DNA from: JANQPX01 sp041398025
GTDB taxonomy: Bacteria > Pseudomonadota > Alphaproteobacteria > Geminicoccales > Geminicoccaceae
Direction: 5' to 3'
Assembly: GCA_041398025.1 (NCBI GenBank)
Contig: JAWKVM010000006.1
Coordinates: forward strand, 24,678 to 88,677
DNA: 64,000 nucleotides
Part shown: in pieces, positions 26,933 through 36,023 of the stretch
Layout: every line of letters starts with the position of its first letter
Position numbering within the stretch: the first letter of the stretch is position 1
Translations under genes and position numbers: made by a program
The notes under the pieces: model-generated
The model's input: only the letters and a program-made list of their open reading frames with translations
What the model was told of the DNA's origin: nothing
Database searches by the model: none

Positions 26933-27939
26933 CAGCGAGCCCTCGGATCGAGCGTTCGATACAGCACGTCGGACAGGAGATTGAGTCCAATAAAGACCAT
27001 GCCCACGACGATCGTGCCGCCGAGCACCGCGTTCATGTCGGCGTTCAGGAGGGAGTTGGTGATGTAGAGGCCGAGGCCTGGCCAGGCGAACACGGTTTCC
27101 GTCAGAACGGAGCCCTCCAGGAGGTTTGCGTAGGAAAGGGCGACGACGGTCACCAGCGGCACGGCGGTGTTACGCAGCGCGTGCAGCCAGATCACTTTCC
27201 ACTCGGCGAGACCCTTGGCGCGCGCCGTGGTGATATATTCCTGGCCGAGCTGCTCGAGCATCAGGCTGCGGGTCATGCGGCTGATATAGGCGAGGCTGTA
27301 ATAGCCGAGGATCGAGGCCGGCAGGATCAGGTGGGACAGCGCATTGCCAAAAACCTCCCAGTCGTCGGCGATTACCGCGTCTATCAGGATCACGCCCGTA
27401 ACGGCAGGAACGAGGTCTTCATAAAAAATGTCGAGCCGTCCCGGCCCCGGTACCCAGTCGAGCCTGGCGTAAAACAGCAAGAGCCCGAGCAGACCCAGCC
27501 AGAACACCGGCATCGAATAGCCGACCAGCCCGAAAATGCGCACGAGATGATCCGGCCATTGCCCATGCCAGACGGCCGCCGCCACGCCTGCGGGAATGCC
27601 CACGGCCAGCCCGATCAGTACAGCCACTGTCGACAGCTCCAAGGTCGCAGGAAACACGCGAAAAATGTCCGAAAGAACCGGCTGTGCGGTCAGCACGCTC
27701 TTGCCGAGATCGCCCCTGAACACGTCGGCGACATAGAGGAAAAACTGCTGCCAGAGCGGCAGATGCAGCCCCATCTCGATGCGCACGCGCTCATAGACGT
27801 CGGGAGGTGCCCGATCGCCGACGGCGGCCAGGACGGGGTCGATCGGCACCACCCGGCCGATCACGAAGGTAACAAATACAAGGCCGAGGAACGTCAGCAA
27901 TAGGGTGCCGACAAGTAGAAAAAAAGATTTGAGGGGCAC
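26932..27939 (-). CDS. ABC transporter permease, DppB/OppB-like
   Basis: A 335-residue permease: first helix from residue 5, periplasmic region with GLHLPLWQQFFLYVADVFRGDLG, helices from about 95 on, EAA loop ITTARAKGLAEWKVIWLHALRN, and C-terminal helices ending LDPRAR. The GTG start lies inside a terminator-like hairpin (27931-27947), an unusual position. No substrate-binding protein gene is found next to this operon, so the ligand cannot be guessed. Confidence 0.9.
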   Translation of the reverse strand: MPLKSFFLLVGTLLLTFLGLVFVTFVIGRVVPIDPVLAAVGDRAPPDVYERVRIEMGLHLPLWQQFFLYVADVFRGDLGKSVLTAQPVLSDIFRVFPATLELSTVAVLIGLAVGIPAGVAAAVWHGQWPDHLVRIFGLVGYSMPVFWLGLLGLLLFYARLDWVPGPGRLDIFYEDLVPAVTGVILIDAVIADDWEVFGNALSHLILPASILGYYSLAYISRMTRSLMLEQLGQEYITTARAKGLAEWKVIWLHALRNTAVPLVTVVALSYANLLEGSVLTETVFAWPGLGLYITNSLLNADMNAVLGGTIVVGMVFIGLNLLSDVLYRTLDPRAR

Positions 27940-27947
27940 GGCCCCTC
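27919..27947 (-). terminator. Terminator-like hairpin overlapping the DUF192 stop and the permease start
   Basis: On the minus strand a perfect 7-bp stem (GAGGGGC, loop CGT, GCCCCTC) is followed within a few bases by a run of seven T. This is intrinsic-terminator geometry for the DUF192 gene, but the stem contains the DUF192 stop codon and the loop and stem contain the GTG of the next permease gene. It may be a partial terminator or a translation-controlling hairpin. Confidence 0.45.
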
Positions 27948-28491
27948 ACCCGTTGACGTTGCCGGAGACTGGCATGTTGCCGATCGCTTCGTGGCGGACG
28001 ATGGCGCCGGGCTCGATGCCCAAAAGGCGCGTGGTGCCGGCGGGGACCTCCAGGACGTAGCGTACCGGACCGGCGGAGCTCACGATCGCCTCGGAATGGG
28101 GGACGGTGTCATGGGCGATATTCACCACCTCGCCGCCATTGGCGATGAACAGCATGTCCAGCGGAATGTAAGTATTGCGCATCCACATCGCGACCGGCTG
28201 CGCGCGTCCGAAATCGAACAGCATTCCGGCATCCGGCGCCATCTCCCGCCGATACATCAACCCAACCCGCCGCTCTTCAGGCTCCGCCGCCAGCTCGACG
28301 TTGAAGCGGAAGGTCCGCTCGCCTGACTCGAGGACGAGCTCGCTCTTCTCCAGCACCTGCGGCTGGCCTTCGGCTGCCGCCGTTGCCACCGGCAATTGGT
28401 TGACGGACAGAAGAACGAGCACCAGAAGAACGGCGCATCGCCCTATGCCTCGCCGAAGGGAAGTTGCTGCGCCATCCATCGCCGTTTCCAT
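27946..28491 (-). CDS. DUF192 family secreted/membrane-anchored protein
   Basis: About 181 residues from the ATG at 28491. A basic stretch (LRRGIGR) and hydrophobic segment (CAVLLVLVLLSVNQLPVATA) form a signal peptide. The remainder is a DUF192 domain: FRFNVELAAEPEERRVGLMYRREM, FDFGRAQPVAMWMRNTYIPLDMLFI and PVRYVLEVPAGT. DUF192 proteins are small periplasmic beta-barrel proteins of unknown biochemical role. An in-frame start 27 codons upstream exists but would bury the signal peptide. Confidence 0.82.
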   Translation of the reverse strand: METAMDGAATSLRRGIGRCAVLLVLVLLSVNQLPVATAAAEGQPQVLEKSELVLESGERTFRFNVELAAEPEERRVGLMYRREMAPDAGMLFDFGRAQPVAMWMRNTYIPLDMLFIANGGEVVNIAHDTVPHSEAIVSSAGPVRYVLEVPAGTTRLLGIEPGAIVRHEAIGNMPVSGNVNG

Positions 28492-28730
28492 GCTTGCCTG
28501 TCCCGATCGAGAAGGCATCATGTTATGCAGAGACTTCGCGCCAACAACAAGAAACCTCTGCGAAAGGTGCAAGAGGTGCAGCTTTCATCCGAGATGCTTG
28601 ATGGCGACGACCACCATGGGCATCAAGCCCAGCGAGCAATCAGGGAGGCACGAAACGGCTGCTGCTCATGGCCAGAGAAAATGCCGACAATGGCGCAAGC
28701 CGCAGCCAATCGCCGCCGGGTCGACCGCAC

Positions 28731-29801
28731 TCAAACGTCGTGAGCCGATGGTCTGACCTGACCTCGGCGGTTCAGCAGCCGATCGGTGAGGCCGGCTGCG
28801 ACGGCCATGCTGGCGAGCGCGATCAGCGCGGTCAGCGCCAGGACCGAACAGCCGGTCATGCCGGCGCCGACGGAGCAGCCGCCGGCGAGCATCGAACCGA
28901 AGCCCATCAGGGCGGCGCCGATCAGATAGCGCGGCAGGCCGACACCGGCTTCGAAGCCCTCGATCCTGAACTCGCCGGTCGCAAAGGCCGCCAGGAAAGA
29001 CCCGGCAAAGACACCCGGAACCAGACCGATATCGAAGGAATAGGTCAGTTCGGGATTGTTGATCAGCGCCATCAGCGTGTCGGCGGACGGTCCGGAAAAG
29101 CTGAAGCTCTTGACCGGGATCACCTCGAAGGACTGGGTCGCGAGCAGGCTGGTGAACGCCCAGCCGGCGACGATTGCGAGGCCGACCGTCAGCGCGCAGA
29201 CCCATGCGAGCGGTCGAAGACCGGCATGGAAGGCGATAGCGACGGCCAGGGTCAGGCCGGCGAGCGCCATGCCCAGGATGAGCCAGTCGGGGAGCGTCAT
29301 CAGCGAGGCGCGCCAGTCAGTGCTCATGATCTGCAGCGAGGCGAGCTCGAGGCGGAGCGGCGAGAGGATGCCGCGCAGCGAGGCCTGGGCGACCACAGTC
29401 AGCACCAGGCCGGCGACCAGCGCCCGCAGATTGCCGGTCGCCGAGAGCACCAGAAGCCTGCCGGCGCAGCCGCGGGCCAGAGCCATGCCGACACCGAAGA
29501 CGATGCCGCCGATCAGGGCGCCTGAAAGCGTGCCCGTGGTCGTGAGCTGGCGCACCGATGATATGTCGAGCACCCCCGAGACGCGCAGCCATTGGGTGCC
29601 GAGCAGGGCCGCGAAGAACGCCAGCATCCAGACGCCGAGCGCGCCGCCGAGCCGGCCCTGCCAAAGCTCGATCGAGGACGAGCGCAGGCAGAAGCGGCTT
29701 TGCTGGGCCGCAGCGCCGAACACCAGACCGATGACGAGCCCGCCAAGAGCGGCGGTTTTGAAATCACCGAGGGTGTCGATGACAAAGCTCAGATCGAGCA
29801 T
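28731..29801 (-). CDS. YeeE/YedE family transporter (TsuA-like, thiosulfate/sulfur-compound uptake)
   Basis: A 356-residue inner-membrane protein with about nine to ten helices. The conserved Cys motifs of the family are present: QQSRFCLR (Cys38), LARGCAGR (Cys112) and AGGCSVGAGMTG near the C-terminus. In TsuA these relay thiosulfate through the membrane. There is no adjacent TusA-like partner gene in the window. It might supply sulfur for Fe-S or cysteine synthesis, or relate to the xsc-based sulfonate metabolism at 46 kb; both are inference. Confidence 0.88.
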   Translation of the reverse strand: MLDLSFVIDTLGDFKTAALGGLVIGLVFGAAAQQSRFCLRSSSIELWQGRLGGALGVWMLAFFAALLGTQWLRVSGVLDISSVRQLTTTGTLSGALIGGIVFGVGMALARGCAGRLLVLSATGNLRALVAGLVLTVVAQASLRGILSPLRLELASLQIMSTDWRASLMTLPDWLILGMALAGLTLAVAIAFHAGLRPLAWVCALTVGLAIVAGWAFTSLLATQSFEVIPVKSFSFSGPSADTLMALINNPELTYSFDIGLVPGVFAGSFLAAFATGEFRIEGFEAGVGLPRYLIGAALMGFGSMLAGGCSVGAGMTGCSVLALTALIALASMAVAAGLTDRLLNRRGQVRPSAHDV

Positions 29802-29855
29802 CGGCGGATCGTTGGACGATGAGCGCCAGGTTTCTTGCCGACCACTTTCATCGGC

Positions 29856-30860
29856 TCAGATAGTCCAGGTCGGGCCTGAACGCATGGCTGCGGCGAGGCG
29901 CTCGCGCACGCGCTCCGGGGCGGCCTCGATTGCCATCTGGCGCTGCATGAACGATCGATCGGGGGCTGCATAGAGGACGCCGGCCGGCAGCGGGAACGAT
30001 GGCGGCGCGCAGCCGGCGAGCAGCCAGGCCTGGGTCCTGTTGGTCTCGTCATGGATCAGGATGTCGGCCTCGGTGACGCCGTTCCGGCCGATCTCGACCA
30101 CCTCGAGCTCGAGCCGGGCGGGATCGAGCCTGAGGCCCCGCTCGCGATCGGCGCCGAAGACCATCGGCTGGCCGTGCTCGAGGATCAGCAGGGACTCCTT
30201 GGCGCTGGTCTTGTCCTCGACATTGGCGAACACGCCGTCGTTGAAGACCAGGCAGTTCTGCAGCACCTCGACGAAGCCGGTGCCGACGAAGTCACGCGCG
30301 CGGTTCAGCGTCGCCACCAGCAGCGGCATGCCGGTATCGACCGCGCGCGCGATGAACCGCCCGCCTGCGCCGAGCGCGAACTGGGCGGGATTGACCGGCA
30401 TGTCCACCGTGCCGAACGGGCTCGAGGGCGTATGGGTGCCGAGCCGCGAGGTCGGGGAGGCCTGGCCCTTGGTGAGGCCGTAGATCTCGTTGTTCAGCAG
30501 CAGATAGGTGAGGTCGGCGTTGCGGCGCAGCAGATGCAGCAGATGGTTGCCGCCGATCGCCAGGGAATCGCCGTCGCCGGAGACCACCCAGACATCGAGC
30601 TCGGGCCGCGCGAGCTTGACGCCGGTGGCGACCGCCGCGGCACGGCCGTGGATGGTGTGGAAGCCGTAGGTCTCCATGTAGTAGGGAAAGCGGGAGGAGC
30701 AGCCGATGCCCGAGATGAAGACCGTGTCCTCGGGCCTGGCATCGGCATCCGCCAGCACCTTCTGGACGGCCTTGATGATCGAGTAGTTGCCGCAGCCGGG
30801 GCACCAGCGAACCTCCTGGGCGGAGGCGTAGTCCTTCGGTTTTCGCGCTTCGATGGTCAT
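29856..30860 (-). CDS. korB: 2-oxoacid:ferredoxin oxidoreductase, beta subunit (KorB-like)
   Basis: A 334-residue subunit. VRWCPGCGNYSIIKAVQK near the N-terminus and GIGCSSRFPYYM supply cluster-binding Cys, and GDGDSLAIGGNHLLHLLRRN is the thiamine diphosphate/Mg motif. With KorA it oxidatively decarboxylates 2-oxoglutarate (or a related 2-oxoacid) to the CoA thioester, reducing ferredoxin. The ATG overlaps the korA stop by 4 bp (ATGA). The frame is open far upstream but that is out-of-frame overlap with korA. Confidence 0.92.
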   Translation of the reverse strand: MTIEARKPKDYASAQEVRWCPGCGNYSIIKAVQKVLADADARPEDTVFISGIGCSSRFPYYMETYGFHTIHGRAAAVATGVKLARPELDVWVVSGDGDSLAIGGNHLLHLLRRNADLTYLLLNNEIYGLTKGQASPTSRLGTHTPSSPFGTVDMPVNPAQFALGAGGRFIARAVDTGMPLLVATLNRARDFVGTGFVEVLQNCLVFNDGVFANVEDKTSAKESLLILEHGQPMVFGADRERGLRLDPARLELEVVEIGRNGVTEADILIHDETNRTQAWLLAGCAPPSFPLPAGVLYAAPDRSFMQRQMAIEAAPERVRERLAAAMRSGPTWTI

Positions 30861-32761
30861 CGGTTCGATCCCCTTGGGGCAGCACCCGACAGGCGGTCGC
30901 GCACGGCGGCTTCGATCTCGGCGACCTTGAACAGCTGGCCGGTCACCTTGCTCAGGCTGTCGATGGGGCGAAGGCATTCGGCGCGCAGCAGCCAGGCGAG
31001 CTGTCCGGTGTTCATTTCCGGCACCAGGATGTGCTCGAACCCCTGCAGCAGCGCCTCGAGATTCTTCGGAAGCGGCCAGAGCTGCTCCAGGTGAATATGC
31101 GCGACCTCGGTGCCGCCGGCCTGAAGGCTGGCGACGGCATCGGCAATCGGGCCAAAGGTCGAACCCCAGCCGACGACCGCGATCCGTCCCTCTGAGGGGC
31201 CTGAGGTGACGGCCTGCTCGGGGAGCTGATCGGCAAGGCCCATGATCTTCCGCCGGCGCAGCTCGGTCATGCGCTGGTGATTGTCCGGGTCGTAGGAGAC
31301 CTCGCCGGTCACGTCCTTGCGTTCGAGGCCGCCAAGGCGATGGGTGCCGCCCGGCGTGCCCGGCGGCACCCAGGGCCGGCCGAGGGTTTCCGGATCGCGG
31401 GCAAAGGGCGAAAAGCCGTCCGAGCCTGGCAGCGGCGCCGACGGCGGGGCGGGGGAGGGCGGGTCCGGAATGCGCCAGGGCTCCGAGGCATTGGCGAGAT
31501 AGCCGTCGGACAGCAGGATCACGGGTGTCATGTGGCTGATCGCGATGCGCACCGCCTGGCGCGCCAGGGCGTAGCCGGAAGACGGCGTCGAGACCGCGAG
31601 CACCGGGATCGGCGCATCGCCGTTTCGCCCCATCACCGCCTGCCAGAGGTCGGACTGCTCGGCTTTGGTCGGCAGGCCGGTCGAGGGACCGCCGCGCTGC
31701 ACGTTGATCACCACCAGCGGCAGCTCGGCCGCGACCGCGAGCCCGAGGGCTTCGGTCTTCAGCGCCATGCCCGGTCCTGACGTGCCGGTGATGCCGACCG
31801 TGCCGGCATAGGACGCGCCGATCGCCGCACAGACGGCGGCAAGCTCGTCCTCGGCCTGGAAGGTCCGGATGCCGGCCTCGGCGCCGAGCTTGGAGAGCAC
31901 GTGCAGCATGTTGGAGGCGGGGGTGATCGGATAGGAGCAGTAGACGGGCCGGCGGCCCTGCTCGAGACAGCCGGCGACCAGCCCGAACACCAGCGACTCG
32001 GTGCCGGTGACGCTGCGGTAGAGGCCGGGCTCCGCCTCGGCGGCGGGCACGCGCACCGGCTCCAGCCCCTGCGGCAGGAGGGCGGTGGCACCGAAATGGT
32101 AGCCCTCCTCCAGGGCAGCGCGGTTGATGCGCGCGGTCTCCGGCGAGGTCGCGAACTTGCGGTCGATCCAGTCGAGCGTCGCCTTCGGATCGCGGCCGAA
32201 GAACCAGAGCACCAGCCCGAGCGCCCAGAGGTTCTTGGCGCGCGAGGCGTCCTTGCGCGAGGAGGTCGAGACATCGGGGAGGGCCGCGACGACCTCTCGG
32301 ACCATTTTCGAGATGTCGAGACAAAAACGCTGATAGGCCTCGAGACTGCCGTCCTCATGGGGGTTGGTCTCATAGCCGGCCTTCTGCAGCGTGCGTTCCG
32401 TGAAGCTGCCGCAGTCGGTGATGATCAGCCCGCCGATCTTGACGTCGGCGAGATTGGCCTTCAGCGCCGCCGGATTGAAGGCGATCAGAACATCGAGCTT
32501 GTCGCCCGGGGTATGCACCGGGCCGGATGCGACCTGCACCTGATAGGAGGAAACCCCGGCCAGGGTGCCGGCGGGTGCGCGGATCTCGGACGGGAAGTCG
32601 GGGAAGGTCGACAGGGCATTCCCGGCTAGCGCTGATTCGATCGAGAACTGCGTGCCGGCTGCCTGAATACCGTCGCCCGAATCGCCGGCGAAGCGGATCA
32701 CGACATGATCGACCTCACGCGCGTGGGTCGATGGTTCGGTCTGGTCGAGCGGTGCATTCAT
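30857..32761 (-). CDS. korA: 2-oxoacid:ferredoxin oxidoreductase, alpha subunit with fused gamma domain (KorA-like)
   Basis: A 634-residue subunit. The gamma domain comes first (RFAGDSGDGIQAAGTQF, residues about 23-39, to about 190), followed by the alpha pyrimidine-binding domain (YCSYPITPASNMLHVLSKL; AEDELAAVCAAIGASYAG; GTSGPGMALKTEALGLA) and the C-terminal domain (VVGWGSTFGPIADAV). This gamma-alpha fusion is the form found in aerobic bacteria with two-subunit KGOR. A Pro-rich linker lies around residues 455-480. It would provide low-potential electrons, of interest for corrinoid reactivation (inference). Confidence 0.92.
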   Translation of the reverse strand: MNAPLDQTEPSTHAREVDHVVIRFAGDSGDGIQAAGTQFSIESALAGNALSTFPDFPSEIRAPAGTLAGVSSYQVQVASGPVHTPGDKLDVLIAFNPAALKANLADVKIGGLIITDCGSFTERTLQKAGYETNPHEDGSLEAYQRFCLDISKMVREVVAALPDVSTSSRKDASRAKNLWALGLVLWFFGRDPKATLDWIDRKFATSPETARINRAALEEGYHFGATALLPQGLEPVRVPAAEAEPGLYRSVTGTESLVFGLVAGCLEQGRRPVYCSYPITPASNMLHVLSKLGAEAGIRTFQAEDELAAVCAAIGASYAGTVGITGTSGPGMALKTEALGLAVAAELPLVVINVQRGGPSTGLPTKAEQSDLWQAVMGRNGDAPIPVLAVSTPSSGYALARQAVRIAISHMTPVILLSDGYLANASEPWRIPDPPSPAPPSAPLPGSDGFSPFARDPETLGRPWVPPGTPGGTHRLGGLERKDVTGEVSYDPDNHQRMTELRRRKIMGLADQLPEQAVTSGPSEGRIAVVGWGSTFGPIADAVASLQAGGTEVAHIHLEQLWPLPKNLEALLQGFEHILVPEMNTGQLAWLLRAECLRPIDSLSKVTGQLFKVAEIEAAVRDRLSGAAPRGSNR

Positions 32762-33006
32762 GGTCGGGCATACCGGTATGGGAAGGACATGTTACGCGTC
32801 ATCCACTCTACCCATAGGCTAAAAATCTGCCGTTGTCCCATCGCTGTCTCATCCTGCTCTCCGCTCCAGCCTAGCCGGCAGATTGTCGTCGCACGGCCTT
32901 GTCCTCGACCATCGATAGCACAGGTCATGATAGCGGACCCTTGCTATCGCCAAAGATGGCGAATTGCTGCAGGTTTCTCTGGCCCGACCGATAAAGGCGC
33001 GCCGTC

Positions 33007-33261
33007 ATGCCCAAGCTCGTCACCTACCTGGCCGGTCACGCCGCCCTCGGCTTCGCCATCGCCATTGCGGCCGTCGGCCTGATGATGATCACCGATTTCG
33101 CACAGCTTCGAACGCTGATCATCGGCTCGGATATGATGGTGCTTTCCCTGTTTCTGCTCACCTTTTTCCTCGGCCTGACCTTGGCGAGCGTGCAGATGGG
33201 GATCGCCGTGATCCTCCTGCGCGACGACCGTCCCGGCCGCGGCGGCGGGCCCGGCTCGTGA
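33007..33261 (+). CDS. Small two-helix membrane protein, function unknown
   Basis: An 84-residue protein with two hydrophobic helices (about residues 10-30 and 42-68) joined by ITDFAQLRTLIIGSDMM, and a short Gly/Arg-rich tail. I do not recognise it beyond similarity in style to conserved small membrane proteins of rhizobia. It stands alone between divergent korA and convergent alpha-E genes. Confidence 0.6.
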   Translation: MPKLVTYLAGHAALGFAIAIAAVGLMMITDFAQLRTLIIGSDMMVLSLFLLTFFLGLTLASVQMGIAVILLRDDRPGRGGGPGS

Positions 33262-33313
33262 CATCAGTGGCCGACAGGTCGCGGTGGCGAGGCGTGGAGC
33301 TGCCGGGCTCGAC

Positions 33314-34270
33314 CTAGTGGTCGGCCTCCTGGCTTTCCGCGGGCGACGGCAGGAAGTACATGCGGGCGATGGTTCTGTGGATGTCCTGTAGACCGCGCTG
33401 CAGGCGGTCGATCAGGGCTTCGAGGGAACCGGGTTCGAGCGTCTCGACCTTGGTCTGCTCCAGCTCGTTGACCACGCCGCGCACGGCCAGGAGGCAAGGG
33501 TGGTTGTTGGTCAGCATGCCCAGGCTCTCCTCGACGGCATTCAGGCAGTGCATGAAGGAACGCGGGGACTCGTCGTCGTTGAACAGGAACCATAGGACGT
33601 GCTGACGCTGCACCTGGGCGCCCATCTTGCGCCGATACATGTGGTAGGCGGAGAGCGCGCCGAGGACGATGCCCCATTGAAGGGCATGACCTGACGACAT
33701 TTCAGGCATGTCGTCGGCATCGGCGACCGCCAGGCGCATGTCGAGGAAGCGGGTGGTCATGTCCGCCCGCTCCAGATTGCGTCCGAGACGGACGAATTGG
33801 TAGGCGACGTCACGGGTCATCACCGAGCCGAGCAGCCCGATGCTCATCTGACAGGAACGAACGATGCGGCCCAGAAATTCGTGCCGGCCCTTCTTGGTCA
33901 GGCCGGACTCCAGGTTCTCGTCGACATAGAGCTGCACCTCGTTCAGATAGTGCCAGGCTTCGGGCGGCAGGATGTCGCGCACCGTCCGGCAGTTCTCGCG
34001 CGCCATGCGCAGGCAGCTCGAGACCGAGCTCGGGCTGTCGCGGTCGCCGAGAAGAAACTGGATCACAGAGCGTTCGCGATAATCCTTGTGGCGCTCCTCG
34101 AACAGGGTGTTGGCGCCGAGGGTGTCGATCAGCGGCTTCCACCCGGGATCGATGCCGCGCGGCAGGTCGAGCTGCAGATTGGCGTTGACGCTGACCACCC
34201 GGGCGATGTCCTCGGCGCGCTCGATATAGCGGCACATCCAGTAGACGTTCTCGGCGACGCGGGAGAGCAT
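33314..34270 (-). CDS. Alpha-E domain protein (DUF403)
   Basis: A 318-residue all-helical protein beginning MLSRVAENVYWMCRYIERAEDIARVV, the diagnostic alpha-E start. Other family segments are ENCRTVRDILPPEAWHYLNEV and LGRNLERADMTTRFLDMR. The start at 34270 is 1 bp past the end of the ATP-grasp gene; 16 further upstream in-frame residues overlap that gene and are not family-like. Alpha-E proteins occur with a circularly permuted ATP-grasp and often transglutaminase and proteasome-like genes, a set predicted to make or modify a peptide; its product is unknown. Confidence 0.9.
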   Translation of the reverse strand: MLSRVAENVYWMCRYIERAEDIARVVSVNANLQLDLPRGIDPGWKPLIDTLGANTLFEERHKDYRERSVIQFLLGDRDSPSSVSSCLRMARENCRTVRDILPPEAWHYLNEVQLYVDENLESGLTKKGRHEFLGRIVRSCQMSIGLLGSVMTRDVAYQFVRLGRNLERADMTTRFLDMRLAVADADDMPEMSSGHALQWGIVLGALSAYHMYRRKMGAQVQRQHVLWFLFNDDESPRSFMHCLNAVEESLGMLTNNHPCLLAVRGVVNELEQTKVETLEPGSLEALIDRLQRGLQDIHRTIARMYFLPSPAESQEADH

Positions 34271-34271
34271 C

Positions 34272-35774
34272 TCAAACCTCCCCGCCGTCGACGATTCCGC
34301 CGTCGGCGCTCCCACCATCGGCGATCCCCCAATCGACGATCCAGGTGTCCTTGCTGCCGCCGCCCTGGGAGGAATTGACCACCAGCGAGCCCTTGCGCAA
34401 AGCGACGCGGGTCAGCCCGCCCATGGTCACATAGGTGCTGCGCCCGCTCAGAATGAACGGGCGGAGATCGACATGCCGGGGCTCGACGCCGTGACCGATC
34501 ACCGTCGGCACGGTCGACAGGCGAAGGGTCGGCTGAGCGATGTAGTTGCGCGGGTCTTTTTTGATCAGCTCGGCGAAGCGCTCGCGTTCCGCCCTGCTCG
34601 CGGAGGCACCCATCAGCATGCCGTAGCCGCCCGACTCGTTCGCGGGCTTGACCACGAGCTTGTCGAGATTGGCGAGCACATACGCGCATTCCTCCTCGAA
34701 CATGCAGCAATAGGTCGGGACATTGGGGATCAGCGGCTCTTCATCCAGATAGAAACGGATGAAGTCGGGCACGAAGGCGTAGACGACCTTGTCGTCGGCC
34801 ACGCCGGCCCCCGGCGCATTGGCAAGCCCGACATTGCCCGCTTTCCAGGCACGGAGCAGCCCTGGCACGCCGAGCATGGATTCAGGCCGAAACGCCTCCG
34901 GGTCCATGAAGTCGTCGTCGATCCGGCGGTAGATGACGTCGACCCGCTGCGGACCGGAGACGGTGTGCATGTAGACGCAGTCGTCATCGTCGACGAACAG
35001 ATCCCGCCCCTCGACCAGCTCGCAGCCCATCTCCTGGGCGAGATAGGCGTGCTCGAAATAGGCTGAGTTGAAGATGCCGGGCGTCAGCACCACGATCTCG
35101 GGGCGCTCGGTGCGTCTGGGCGAGAGATCGGCCAGCATGGCGTTGAGCCTCGCCGTGTAGGCGTCGACCGGAAGCGGCGCGTAGCGTTCGAACAGTTCCG
35201 GAAAGACGTGCTTCGTGACCTGACGGTTCTCCAGCATGTAGGACACGCCGGAAGGCACCCGCAGATTGTCTTCGAGGACATAGATCGTGCCGTCGTGGTC
35301 GCGCACCAGGTCCGAGCCGCAGATATGCGCCCAGACACCGAGCGGCGGCGACACGCCGACGCATTGCGGCCGGAAATTTTTCGACTTTGCCAGCACATGG
35401 GGCGGCAGGACGCCTTCGGCGATGATTCGCTGATCATGATAGATGTCGTCGATGAACAGATTCAGGGCACGCGCGCGCTGGATCAGCCCCGCTTCGACCC
35501 GCCGCCATTCCTCGCGCGGGATGATGCGCGGCAGGATGTCGAACGGCCAGGCGCGGTCGATCATGCCCTGCTCGGCTTCGGTATAGACCGAAAACGTGAT
35601 CCCCATCTGCCTGATCGCCAGTTCGGCCGAGGCCTGGCGGCCGGCGAGCTCCTTGTCGTCCAGCGTGCCGAGCAGCTCTTTCAGCCCGAAGGCGTGCGGC
35701 CGTGCCTGGTCGGATTTCACCAGCATTTCGTCGAAGAAATCGTCCGCCGGGTAGCGATTGAAGTCGACTGGCAT
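34272..35774 (-). CDS. Circularly permuted ATP-grasp type 2 family protein
   Basis: A 500-residue protein. The N-terminal GITFSVY and WPFDILPRIIPREEW, central YVLEDNLRVPSGVSYMLENR, and ATP-grasp KLVVKPANESGGYGMLMG are signatures of this family (DUF404/DUF407). It is the partner of the alpha-E gene immediately downstream. Family members are predicted amide-bond ligases. The C-terminal 20 residues are a low-complexity Asp-Gly-Gly repeat (DGGSADGGIVDGG) encoded by a short tandem-like GTCGGCG/GACGATTCC pattern. No transglutaminase or peptidase partner lies nearby. Confidence 0.9.
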   Translation of the reverse strand: MPVDFNRYPADDFFDEMLVKSDQARPHAFGLKELLGTLDDKELAGRQASAELAIRQMGITFSVYTEAEQGMIDRAWPFDILPRIIPREEWRRVEAGLIQRARALNLFIDDIYHDQRIIAEGVLPPHVLAKSKNFRPQCVGVSPPLGVWAHICGSDLVRDHDGTIYVLEDNLRVPSGVSYMLENRQVTKHVFPELFERYAPLPVDAYTARLNAMLADLSPRRTERPEIVVLTPGIFNSAYFEHAYLAQEMGCELVEGRDLFVDDDDCVYMHTVSGPQRVDVIYRRIDDDFMDPEAFRPESMLGVPGLLRAWKAGNVGLANAPGAGVADDKVVYAFVPDFIRFYLDEEPLIPNVPTYCCMFEEECAYVLANLDKLVVKPANESGGYGMLMGASASRAERERFAELIKKDPRNYIAQPTLRLSTVPTVIGHGVEPRHVDLRPFILSGRSTYVTMGGLTRVALRKGSLVVNSSQGGGSKDTWIVDWGIADGGSADGGIVDGGEV

Positions 35775-36023
35775 CGAGGCCCCCCGATAAGATCCGATGC
35801 CGAGGGATATGCAAGATGCAAGCCAGCACGGCCTGGTAGACCGTCCATTCCCGATGGGCGAGTCGTCGCATCAGGAGGCCGAGAGAGGCTATCGACCGGC
35901 GACCATGCTCATTGACTCAACCAACCGGTTCGTACAAACGTCCGGAAGACATGGCGAAGGCTGCGGCGATGACGCGGCGGGCGGGTCTGGAGGTCGAAAG
36001 AACCTCCGCATCGGGGAGCGATC

